Shown here: in pieces, positions 49,160 to 56,475 of the stretch
Layout: every line of letters starts with the position of its first letter
Numbering within the stretch: the stretch's first letter is position 1
Assembly (NCBI GenBank): GCA_963977495.1
Contig: CAXBOT010000006.1
Coordinates: 1-64,000 of the forward strand
From: UBA1672 sp963977495
GTDB taxonomy: Bacteria; Pseudomonadota; Alphaproteobacteria; Micavibrionales; Micavibrionaceae
Direction: 5' to 3'
DNA: 64,000 nt
Program-made: the position numbers and the translations under genes
Notes under the pieces: generated by a model
The model's input: the letters and a program-made list of their open reading frames with translations, nothing else
Told to the model about the DNA's origin: nothing
The model's database searches: none

Positions 49160-50890
49160 ATGAAAGAATCCCTTCTAACTGATATTTTTTTGCATGCTGG
49201 ATTTTTCCTGGCCTTATCGGCACTTGTAATTCCGATTTTGCGGTATTTCAAAATTCCAATTGCTTTAGGATACTTGCTCGCAGGTATCGCTCTTGGGCCA
49301 TTCGCTTTGGGCTCCCTTACAGAACAATATACCTTTTTAAATGTCATCAGCCTGCAAGACACGTCGCATGTGAAGATACTGGCTGAACTTGGTATTGTTT
49401 TGCTTTTATTTGTTATTGGCTTGGAGTTAACCCCCAGACGCCTATGGCAAATGCGTTATCTTGTGTTTGGCTTAGGAGGCACTCAGGTATTACTCTCAGC
49501 ATTGATTATCGGAAGTATTGCTTATTTTTGGGGAAATAATTTTCAAGTTTCATTGCTGCTCGGATTAAGCCTTGCACTATCTTCTACGGCCATCGTGATT
49601 CAGTGGCTTCAAGAAAGAAAACTCTTTGTTACAAATATGGGGCGCATAAGCTTTAGTATTTTATTATTTCAGGATCTTGCTGTGATTCCCATATTGTTAA
49701 TCTTAACAATTATGAGCACAGAAATTGAAGTGCATATCAGTCAATTTGTTTTCTATTCTTTATTAAAAATGTTAGGGACTATTGTTGTGCTCTATTTTGT
49801 TGGCAAAATAATACTTAAGCCTCTTTTCATTTTTGCCAATAATTATGGTGGGTCTGAAGGCTTTATGGCCCTTAGCCTTCTTGTCATTATCACCAGTGCT
49901 TCTATTGCATCGCTTGCAGGTTTATCTATGGCACTTGGCGCGTTTATTGCGGGGGTATTACTCGCAGACACACAATATCGCCATGAGATTAGTTCTCTAA
50001 TCACGCCTTTCAAAGGTATGTTGCTAGGAATCTTTTTTTTATCGTTCGGAATGAGTATTAATTTACATTATATTGCCGCCAAACCTTTCTGGCTTATCAC
50101 TTCAGTTTTTGGCTTAATAGCGATAAAGGCCAGTATCATTTTTATACTTTGTAAAGCATGGAAACAAACAACGTCGGTTGCAGCGGAGAGCGCGATTTTA
50201 CTTGCTCAGGCTGGAGAGTTTGGTCTTTTGATCGTAGGAAGTGCCCTTACAGTTGGCTTGATAGAAGAAGATGTTGGTCAATTTATGTTAATTATGATTG
50301 GGAGCACAATGATACTAAGTCCGATTATGGCGCCTTTAGCTAGAAAGGTTGGACGTTTCATTGAAATCTCACAGTCAGAAAAACACACGCCTGATTATGA
50401 AGAAATCTTAGATCATAAAGAAAACCATGTCGTGCTTTTGGGGTATGGCAGGATGGGTAAAGCGATAGCCAGTTTATTGTGTAAGGAAGGTATTGATATA
50501 TTGGCATTTGATAACAACGCTAGCTGCGTTCAATTTGGATATGCTCGTGGTGTACCTATTTTCTTTGGAGATGCTTCTAGGAAACATACTTTGGATGCTG
50601 CCAACCTTAAAAAAGCCATTTGTGCTGTGATTGCTATAGATGATGTAGAAGCCACGCATCGTATTATCAGCGCAATCCGCCAGATAGACCCTGAACTTTC
50701 CATTATTGTGAGAGCACAAAAAGAAGAAGATGTAGACCACTTTCATAAGACAGCATTCGTCACTGCTATTCCAGAGCATCAGCATGTTAGTGCAAAGATT
50801 TCAGAACAAATACTCGAGCGATGTCGTCACTGTAATGACAATCCGAGAAAATACATTTCAAATCAAAACAATGATCATTCAAGCCAATAG
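49160..50890 (+). CDS. Monovalent cation:proton antiporter-2 (KefB/KefC-like) with TrkA-N domain
   Basis: 576 residues. About 12 transmembrane segments to residue ~390 with the CPA2 patterns GYLLAGIALGPFALG, LLLFVIGLELTPRRLW, LSLALSSTAIVIQWL and FQDLAVIPILL. The cytosolic RCK/TrkA-N domain (~415-540) has HVVLLGYGRMGKAIASLL (GxGxxG for NAD(H)) and FFGDASRKHTLDAANL. Residue content at the KefC glutathione sites was not resolved. Likely potassium or sodium efflux in electrophile, pH or osmotic stress. Starts ~60 bp after the junction repeat, so its promoter region may be rebuilt. Convergent with the DUF350 gene. Confidence 0.88.
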   Translation: MKESLLTDIFLHAGFFLALSALVIPILRYFKIPIALGYLLAGIALGPFALGSLTEQYTFLNVISLQDTSHVKILAELGIVLLLFVIGLELTPRRLWQMRYLVFGLGGTQVLLSALIIGSIAYFWGNNFQVSLLLGLSLALSSTAIVIQWLQERKLFVTNMGRISFSILLFQDLAVIPILLILTIMSTEIEVHISQFVFYSLLKMLGTIVVLYFVGKIILKPLFIFANNYGGSEGFMALSLLVIITSASIASLAGLSMALGAFIAGVLLADTQYRHEISSLITPFKGMLLGIFFLSFGMSINLHYIAAKPFWLITSVFGLIAIKASIIFILCKAWKQTTSVAAESAILLAQAGEFGLLIVGSALTVGLIEEDVGQFMLIMIGSTMILSPIMAPLARKVGRFIEISQSEKHTPDYEEILDHKENHVVLLGYGRMGKAIASLLCKEGIDILAFDNNASCVQFGYARGVPIFFGDASRKHTLDAANLKKAICAVIAIDDVEATHRIISAIRQIDPELSIIVRAQKEEDVDHFHKTAFVTAIPEHQHVSAKISEQILERCRHCNDNPRKYISNQNNDHSSQ

Positions 50891-50908
50891 TAATAAATTG
50901 GTGAAAGG

Positions 50909-51793
50909 CTACAACTGTGCAAGCATCATTGCCATTGAAATATAGATAACCGCTCTTAATGCACCCACTGCTATATTTTTTTGCTCTAGAACTTCTTTCG
51001 TTGTATCGATGCCAAAAAGTATAATATGTTCAGCAGTAAAAGAAAGCACTTTTAAAACAAGTATCATGGCAATACAAACACCCACCCAAGGAACAAAAAG
51101 CGTTTTTAGGTCATACAGCTCATAAGAAAGAATGTTTGTAGCAATACCAATAGCTAAAGCTGTACCAATCTTTCGCCCCGCAAAGGATAAGGCAAGAGCG
51201 ATATTACAATTCTGAAGCTCTTTCTGAATAGACATACCCGCATGAAAAAAACAAAACAGCTTACGCCTTAAATACGTTGCTCCGGTCAAAAGTGCCTGTG
51301 AGACAATATAGCCCAAAACCAAAGCAATTAACCCTTCTAAACTGTTATCCGTTACCCACATCATAATAGAACGTATTATAATTGCGGACGCCAAAACATT
51401 ACCCGCATCAGCGATGGCAACAGCAATGTTACCGTTGCTAATCTCATCACGAAGATAAATATCAGGCAAAGTAATTTTGTCAAAAATCCAACGCGTCAAT
51501 GCCATAAGGATAATACCTGCAAGACCATATACACCAATAGTAACGGCAGAGCCGAGAATACTATCCATATAGGTTCCGTGCATAACACCTGTCAGCATAA
51601 TAGTAACAGCAAATGTCACGCCAGCCATAGAAATTCCAAATGCCGGATTATCTTTTTTGAAGAGTTCGTCTGAAGCGTTTATATGAGCAATGGTTCCTGA
51701 AAACAGCCTTATGGAAGTGAATAGAGCTATGACCACAGCAAGGTTCATAATTAACGTGATATTGTAACTATGATCCCAATAAAACCAATCCAT
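50909..51793 (-). CDS. DUF350 membrane protein, duplicated
   Basis: 294 residues, hydrophobic throughout (8 or so transmembrane segments). Two DUF350 units are visible, each with the pattern Asp/Glu-x(3-5)-Asn-x-Ala-x-Ala-x(2)-x-Ala-Gly: LRDEISNGNIAVAIADAGN and IQKELQNCNIALALSFAGR, plus a related block at the start and end (FKKDNPAFGISMAG; LEQKNIAVGALRAV). ATG at 51793 has GGAG 9 bp upstream; ATG 51799 is the alternative. YjfL/DUF350 proteins are of unknown function. Intergenic DNA to the left separates it from the antiporter by 18 bp, convergent. Confidence 0.8.
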   Translation of the reverse strand: MDWFYWDHSYNITLIMNLAVVIALFTSIRLFSGTIAHINASDELFKKDNPAFGISMAGVTFAVTIMLTGVMHGTYMDSILGSAVTIGVYGLAGIILMALTRWIFDKITLPDIYLRDEISNGNIAVAIADAGNVLASAIIIRSIMMWVTDNSLEGLIALVLGYIVSQALLTGATYLRRKLFCFFHAGMSIQKELQNCNIALALSFAGRKIGTALAIGIATNILSYELYDLKTLFVPWVGVCIAMILVLKVLSFTAEHIILFGIDTTKEVLEQKNIAVGALRAVIYISMAMMLAQL

Positions 51794-52033
51794 TCTCATG
51801 ATCTCCACTCTATATTGAACAAAACCTTAAAGTACGCTTCTTAATATCATTTATTATTAAACCGTATTCAACGCTTGAGCCCGATAAAGCTTGCTATACT
51901 CACATTTTTGAATAGATATACTTCTAGAAAAGACAACAAACGATTAATTTTCAACCTTTTGACTTACATTAAGGAACTCAATTACGTATCATGCCCTAAT
52001 ATCCTCATAAAATGTAAAATAGGAGAATAAAGC

Positions 52034-52894
52034 ATGCATTCCATTCTTCTCGCAACTGACCTTGGTTCAAATTCTGACCGTGCCCTAGAGCGCGCCCTAA
52101 AGCTATCGAAAGAAAGTGGTGCTTGTCTTCATATCTTACATGTTTTACCTAATGACAAAATAAATCCAGTTCGTGAAGAGCAAGAAGAAAGTACAAAGCG
52201 CCTAATAAAAGCTTACACGGATGAATACAAAGATTCTGATAATTCTAACATCGTTATAAAAACTGTAAGAGGGAAAAATCCTCATTTAGAAATCACACAA
52301 TACGCTTCGGATCAGGATGTTGACCTAATTGTTATGGGCACACATGGCGCGTCTAAATTCAGAGATTTATTTTTAGGAACGACAGTGGAACGGGCATTAG
52401 TGGAAAGTTCTGTTCCTGTTTTAATGGTTAAAAGTAAACCAGTAGGTTCATACAAAAACGTGCTATGCGGTATAGATTTTGCACCGGCTTCAAAAAAAGC
52501 TTTCCGCGCGGCAACAACGATTACACCCACAGCCGTTTTTGAAATCATCTATGCTTATCAAAACACAGTGATGCCGCTCAATGCTTTGCTCATCGAAAAT
52601 GTCGGAGCATACTCTTTAAATGAAGAGGAAAGGGAGGAGCGAATGGTGAAATTCATTAACGAAGAAACTGAAATTTATAAAAAACATAATAGCGCAGCCC
52701 TCCCAATAAAACTTCAATATCATTTTTTAAACAGCGACCCTTATCGTGCTTTAATAGAAGAAGCAGAAAAGAGAAACCCTGATTTAATTTGCGTGGGCGC
52801 ACACAGTGAACCTTTATCTAAAATTGGCCCCGTAACGAACAGTCTTATGGACGATCCACCATGCGACCTTCTTATATCGGGAGCAAACCAATGA
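52034..52894 (+). CDS. Tandem universal stress protein (UspA x2)
   Basis: 286 residues with two Usp domains. Domain 1 (~1-140): SILLATDLGSNSDRALERAL and the nucleotide motif GTHGASKFRDLFLGTTVERALVESSVPVLMVK (G-2x-G-9x-G-S/T form). Domain 2 (~145-286): NVLCGIDFAPASKKAFRAA and GAHSEPLSKIGPVTNSLM. The second Gly-rich loop is less standard. Strong RBS TAGGAGAA. It overlaps the PH-domain gene by 4 bp (ATGA). An ortholog-like protein lies at 59261-60103, where CbpA-CbpM and a P-type ATPase lie between. Confidence 0.9.
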   Translation: MHSILLATDLGSNSDRALERALKLSKESGACLHILHVLPNDKINPVREEQEESTKRLIKAYTDEYKDSDNSNIVIKTVRGKNPHLEITQYASDQDVDLIVMGTHGASKFRDLFLGTTVERALVESSVPVLMVKSKPVGSYKNVLCGIDFAPASKKAFRAATTITPTAVFEIIYAYQNTVMPLNALLIENVGAYSLNEEEREERMVKFINEETEIYKKHNSAALPIKLQYHFLNSDPYRALIEEAEKRNPDLICVGAHSEPLSKIGPVTNSLMDDPPCDLLISGANQ

Positions 52895-53562
52895 GCCGAA
52901 TTCCTAAAATAATCAACCAAACTGAAAAGCTCATTTCTTTAAAACGCCCTCACTGGATATATTTACTAGAAGGCGTCTTTTGGCTTTTAATCTTAACCAT
53001 ATTAGGTTTCGTAATTGATCATTTTTTGTACCAATATGCAGGCTCGCGTATTGGTGCTAACCCTCTACTGCTAGATGTTGATTTATGGTTTGTAAAATTC
53101 GATGAAGACAATACTCCCATACCTTGGATATTTGCATTTACAGGCGCAGCTATCTTTTGGCCATATTTTCTAATTTATATTTCGCAAGAAATAGCTTTAA
53201 CAGATCAACGTATCATTCACAAAAAAGGGTTGATTTTTGTTACTATTGACCAAGTCGATCTGGAAGATATTAGAGCAGAGCATGTATATCATGGTCTGCT
53301 CGGCTGGTTCATTGGCTATGGCAGTATTAGACTTGATTGTCGTTTTATTGACGATGTTCATCTCCCTGCGATCAACCACCCCTATCAAATGGTCAAAGCA
53401 TCACATAATGCGCGTTTGAAACATCCGCTGATAGATTACGACTTAGATGAATTCCACACTAATATTGAGAGTATAGAAACTAAAAGACAAGAAACGCAGC
53501 GCAAAGAAAAACTGAGAAGGTTAAAACAAAAGATGAAGATGAATTTCCGTAAGGCAAAATAA
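52891..53562 (+). CDS. Bacterial PH-like (bPH2/DUF304) membrane protein
   Basis: 223 residues, starting at ATG 52891 in a 4-bp overlap with the Usp gene; a longer frame into the Usp gene is not needed. Two transmembrane helices (~25-50 and ~85-110; WIYLLEGVFWLLILTILGFV and IFAFTGAAIFWPYFLIYI), then a bPH2 domain (EIALTDQRIIHKKGLIFVTIDQVDLEDIRAE), and a charged Lys/Arg-rich tail (QRKEKLRRLKQKMKM). Same domain family as the 31265-31888 protein but with a different tail. Translationally coupled to the Usp gene. Confidence 0.75.
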   Translation: MSRIPKIINQTEKLISLKRPHWIYLLEGVFWLLILTILGFVIDHFLYQYAGSRIGANPLLLDVDLWFVKFDEDNTPIPWIFAFTGAAIFWPYFLIYISQEIALTDQRIIHKKGLIFVTIDQVDLEDIRAEHVYHGLLGWFIGYGSIRLDCRFIDDVHLPAINHPYQMVKASHNARLKHPLIDYDLDEFHTNIESIETKRQETQRKEKLRRLKQKMKMNFRKAK

Positions 53563-53709
53563 TTATCTTTTAAAGCATATCCAGTATAGCGACACAAACC
53601 CAATTCTACACTTTATTTGGGGAGTTATATCTCTGACTAGCCGTTAAAGGCAAAAAAACACCCGCTACTATGCGGGGGGTTGATAGGAGTATTACAAAAA
53701 AATTAGGGT

Positions 53710-53760
53710 ATTGCCCGCGCAGAATCTGAGAAGCAAATGGCCGACTGGGGAAAAAGCTGA
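53710..53760 (+). pseudogene. Tail fragment of a CsbD-like gene (candidate)
   Basis: Reads IARAESEKQMADWGKS and stop; resembles the EAEKQIKSWEKT end of the CsbD-like protein at 32970. Only 16 codons, after an in-frame stop, so the match is suggestive. Confidence 0.35.
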
Positions 53761-53805
53761 TCTAAAATACTGAAAAGCGCTACCAATTAACAAGGAGTGA
53801 TTACC

Positions 53806-53904
53806 ATGAATGAACTTACAACACTTCATAAACCAAAAGAGACAAAGCCCCCCGTCAGCGAAAGCTTGCAAAATGCACTGACGACGTACAGATTTTTCAA
53901 CTAA
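53806..53904 (+). pseudogene. N-terminal fragment of an unknown gene
   Basis: AAGGAG lies before ATG 53806; 32 codons (MNELTTLHKPKETKPPVSES, then LQNALTTYRFFN) run into a stop created by the fused lectin-gene piece. VSESLQNALTTY slightly resembles the helix of Fis-type regulators, but the identity is uncertain. Confidence 0.5.
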
Positions 53905-53962
53905 GTTTGTAAGGCTATTGATTACAGTCGGGGCGTTCTTCTTAATTTCAACGAGGATCGGA
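53891..53962. repeat. 72-bp copy of an internal piece of the giant lectin gene
   Basis: Identical to 19003-19074 except for one base seen (AAG for AAA). It encodes the TVINSFTNLVEK region on the minus strand in the source gene. Confidence 0.92.
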
Positions 53963-54050
53963 CCCACGGATGAAGAGCTTGTCATGGCGCAAGCTTGTAA
54001 GGCAATCCATAATAAAGTGGGCGACTAAAGGCCAATAGAAGAAACGTTGA
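53963..54050 (+). pseudogene. 3' fragment of an acetate kinase gene
   Basis: Matches the end of ackA at ~37555-37690 (TDEELVMAQACK in frame) with several changes and a different end, where a stop follows KVGD. The flanking GGCCAATAGAAGAAA also matches DNA just past ackA, so the duplicated piece included its downstream sequence. Confidence 0.85.
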
Positions 54051-54141
54051 GCAAAGATTGATAATATGGAATATGTTAGGGTGCATGTGAGTGCGTATAG
54101 TATGCCAATTTTACTTTTGGTGCTAAGTAGAAGGAAAATTA

Positions 54142-55068
54142 GTGAGTAAAAACCCTTATGAGATACTTTCTGTGGATAAAGGAGCCTCTGATGATGAAAT
54201 CAAGGCGGCCTACCGTAAGCTTGCCAAAAAGCACCATCCTGACCTTAATCCAGATAATAAAAGTGCCGATGAAAAGTTCAAAGAAATTTCTGCAGCCTAT
54301 GATCTTCTGAAAAACAAAGACAAGCGTGCTGCCTTTGATCGCGGCGAAATTGATGCACAAGGTCAGCCGCAACAGGGCGGTGACAGGCAGTATTATCGTG
54401 ATTTTGCCGGAGGTCCCCAAGGAACACGTTATTCATCTTCCGGCGGCAATATTAATCCGGAAAATATTGAAGGGATTTTTGGAGCAATGTTTGGAGGGCG
54501 CGCACCCGACACCAGATTTGATGACATGTTCCGTCAACAACAAAACGCGGATATTCATTACCGTTTTGATATTGGTTTTATGGAGGCTGCTCTTGGTGCA
54601 AAAAAACAGGTCACGATGCCTGACGGAAAAAATCTTAGTATAACCATTCCAGAAGGCGTAAAAGACGGGCAAAAGCTCCGCCTGAAGGGGAAAGGTCAAA
54701 AATTACAGGATGGACGGCATGGTGATGCCTATATAGAGGTTCACGTCCTTCCTCATAAATTTTTTATCCGCAAGGGGGATAATATTTACAACCAAGTTCC
54801 CATCGGTGTTCATGAGGCTGTTTTGGGGGGGGCAATAAAAATAGAAACTGTTCATGGTGCTGTAAATATAAAAATTCCCAAAGGTACGAATTCCGGAAAA
54901 AGCTTTCGATTGAAAGGCAAGGGCATTAAAAGTGGTGACCATTATGTTGATGTGCAGATAGTGATGCCGGATAAAATTGATGAAGATCTGGAAAAAGCGA
55001 TGAAGGACTGGGTAGAAAAGCACAGTTATAATCCGCGCAATAAAAATGAAAAGGAGAGCACGTCATGA
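54142..55068 (+). CDS. cbpA: DnaJ-class co-chaperone CbpA
   Basis: 308 residues from a GTG with AAGGA upstream. J-domain at ~5-68 with the HPD motif (KKHHPDLNPDN), Gly/Phe-rich linker (GGPQGTRYSSSGGNINPENIEG), then two peptide-binding beta domains (~140-290: SITIPEGVKDGQKLRLKGKG; IKIPKGTNSGKSFRLKGKG). No zinc domain, so type II (CbpA) rather than DnaJ. It stimulates DnaK and binds curved DNA in E. coli. Overlaps cbpM by 4 bp, the normal pair. Lies right after the fragment graveyard, so its promoter must be in rebuilt DNA. Confidence 0.93.
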   Translation: MSKNPYEILSVDKGASDDEIKAAYRKLAKKHHPDLNPDNKSADEKFKEISAAYDLLKNKDKRAAFDRGEIDAQGQPQQGGDRQYYRDFAGGPQGTRYSSSGGNINPENIEGIFGAMFGGRAPDTRFDDMFRQQQNADIHYRFDIGFMEAALGAKKQVTMPDGKNLSITIPEGVKDGQKLRLKGKGQKLQDGRHGDAYIEVHVLPHKFFIRKGDNIYNQVPIGVHEAVLGGAIKIETVHGAVNIKIPKGTNSGKSFRLKGKGIKSGDHYVDVQIVMPDKIDEDLEKAMKDWVEKHSYNPRNKNEKESTS

Positions 55069-55346
55069 TGCGCATTGATGATGTTCTAAAAGAAATAGAT
55101 ATTTTAATAGATCGGCATGCGTTGGAAGATTTTATTGCACGCGGCTGGCTACGCCCGGTGCGTGATGAAGCGGATTATGTTTTCGATGATACTGATATGG
55201 CGCGCATACGACTGGTTTGTGAACTGCATATCGAGATGAAGTTTGAATATGACGCCGTTGATATAATGCTGTCTTTGATGGATCAACTTTATCAGGCAAG
55301 GGCATGCAACAAAAGCTTGGTCGAGGCATTGGAAAATAAATCTTAA
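55065..55346 (+). CDS. cbpM: CbpM-type chaperone modulator
   Basis: 93 residues. MerR-like helices typical of CbpM: LIDRHALEDFIARGWLRP, then YVFDDTDMARIRLVCELHIEMKFEYDAVDIMLSLMDQLY. It inhibits CbpA in E. coli by binding its J-domain. Translational coupling with cbpA (ATGATG over the TGA). No DNA-binding residues beyond the MerR-like fold are expected. Confidence 0.9.
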   Translation: MMRIDDVLKEIDILIDRHALEDFIARGWLRPVRDEADYVFDDTDMARIRLVCELHIEMKFEYDAVDIMLSLMDQLYQARACNKSLVEALENKS

Positions 55347-55414
55347 TTTCAGTTAAGCCTGTTTTTTGAAAAAAATTCTCCTTTTCTCTCTTTAATAAGG
55401 GGGGGTAATGTTTG

Positions 55415-55555
55415 GAAAGCGGCGTCAGACTAACGCCAGTTTTTCTCCAAAAGCATTTACTCATAATTTTAATTTGCATAAATCTCGTGCCATTGTTCAA
55501 CTGAATTTCGACGTAAAGTCTTAAAGTGGTAGAGAAAGATTGACTTAATCATCAG
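55415..55555 (-). pseudogene. IS6-family element remnant (left end plus transposase C-terminus)
   Basis: GGCGTCAGACTAACGCC corresponds to the intact IS left flank GGTGTCAGACAAACGC (61.25 kb). CGTAAAGTCTTAAAGTGGT then matches the last transposase codons, with the DNA between two TTAAAG direct repeats deleted. Ends near 55550. Confidence 0.7.
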
Positions 55556-55718
55556 ACTTTGAATCCGGCAATAACGTCGAACAGCTCTTCATCAATAGTG
55601 TTTTGGCGCAATGTGCGCGACGTTTGTTTTAGATTATCCAAGAGTGTCTCGATATTTTTTTCGGCCCGTTGCATGGCGGCAAGGCGGCAGGCGTTTTCAC
55701 TGGCAAGAGATTCTGCAT
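55552..55718 (-). pseudogene. C-terminal fragment of F1-ATPase gamma subunit (N-ATPase type)
   Basis: Reading left: ESLASENACRLAAMQRAEKN, then IETLLDNL, TSRTLRQNTIDEELFDVIAGFKV and stop. This is the conserved C-terminal helix of F1 gamma (SExxARmxAMxxAxxN ... LN..RQ..IT.El.dIv.G), closest to the alternative N-ATPase form. Only ~55 residues remain, cut at ~55718 by the phaC fragment. Confidence 0.75.
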
Positions 55719-56057
55719 CATATCGCACCATGGAAATCGGTCTATAAAATTCTGCTGCTCACAGAAAGTGAGATTACCTTTGTCCTGACCAGCGGCGGGC
55801 ATAATGCTGGAATCGTCAGCGAGCCGGATCATAAGGGACGTACCTATCAAATAGCTACCGTTCCCAACACAGCGCATTACAAACCACCAGGGCAGTGGGA
55901 AAAGACCACATCTGTAACAGAAGGCTTATGGTGCGATGCATGGGAGCCATGGCTTGTGGGTCACGGGGGCGATAAAATCAAACCACCTTCTATGGGGGAT
56001 AATAAAGACTATGCCCCTATCAGAGATGCTCCAGGGAAATATGTACTTATGAAATAA
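55717..56057 (+). pseudogene. phaC: C-terminal fragment of PHA synthase
   Basis: Open frame HHIAPWKSVYKILLLTESE, TFVLTSGGHNAGIVSEPDHK and so on to stop at 56055-56057. These are hallmark C-terminal blocks of poly-beta-hydroxybutyrate polymerase, including the catalytic His in SGGHNAG. The N-terminal ~450 residues and the catalytic Cys box are absent. It is joined directly to the oppositely oriented gamma-subunit fragment. Confidence 0.85.
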
Positions 56058-56087
56058 TACACCCTATAACAATCCAAGGAGATGATC

Positions 56088-56453
56088 ATGATTAAGATAG
56101 AAAATACCACCACTAACGTAGTGCAGATAACGGTAACTGAAACGTTGAAAGCCAATGATTTTTCAGACGTTTCAGTTAAGGTTGATGCTCTTATTCAAAA
56201 ACATGGTAAAATTAAATTACTGCTGAATGCCTCACAATTTAATGGTTGGGACAATATAAGCGCTTTCGAAAAACATATGGCATTTGTAAAGTCCCATCAT
56301 AATAGCATTGAACGCGCTGCCGTGATTACAGGGCATATCTGGCAGCATTGGGTGGTGGGCGTCTTGAAAATATTCATTCATCCAGAAATACGAGTGTTTG
56401 ATGAAAATGAGTTTGATCAGGCACAAGAATGGGTTAGCGAAGATAAAATATAA
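56088..56453 (+). CDS. SpoIIAA-like (STAS-fold) protein
   Basis: 121 residues; ATG 56088 has AAGGAG 6 bp upstream, better than ATG 56082. The PF11964 pattern is visible: VVQITVTETLKANDFSDVSVKVDALIQKHGKIKLLLNAS, then DNISAFEKHMAFVKSHHN, and RAAVITGHIWQHWVVGV. Such proteins bind small hydrophobic ligands or act in regulation; no phosphorylatable Ser in the anti-sigma-antagonist position is clear. It lies 22 bp before a P-type ATPase gene and is probably its operon partner. Confidence 0.8.
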   Translation: MIKIENTTTNVVQITVTETLKANDFSDVSVKVDALIQKHGKIKLLLNASQFNGWDNISAFEKHMAFVKSHHNSIERAAVITGHIWQHWVVGVLKIFIHPEIRVFDENEFDQAQEWVSEDKI

Positions 56454-56475
56454 GTGACATGGCAAATCTTAAAAT

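Larger units (their letters stand above)
53563..54141. other. Gene-fragment graveyard
   Basis: No intact gene in 579 bp. A hairpin CCCGC/GCGGG (53661-53676) next to an A-run would be a terminator on the minus strand. From ~53710 to ~54050 the sequence is pieced from fragments of at least four genes (listed separately), joined end to end. Confidence 0.85.
55347..56087. other. Rearranged region of pseudogene remnants
   Basis: 741 bp with no intact gene: an IS6 remnant, an F1-ATPase gamma tail and a phaC tail follow one another (listed separately). Nothing recognised in 55347-55410. Confidence 0.85.

Noticed and set aside
51900..52033. FNR-type site (TTGAT-N4-ATCAA) upstream of the usp gene
   Set aside because: No acceptable match was found there, or upstream of fabI, cbpA or ompW, despite the low-oxygen flavour of the genes.
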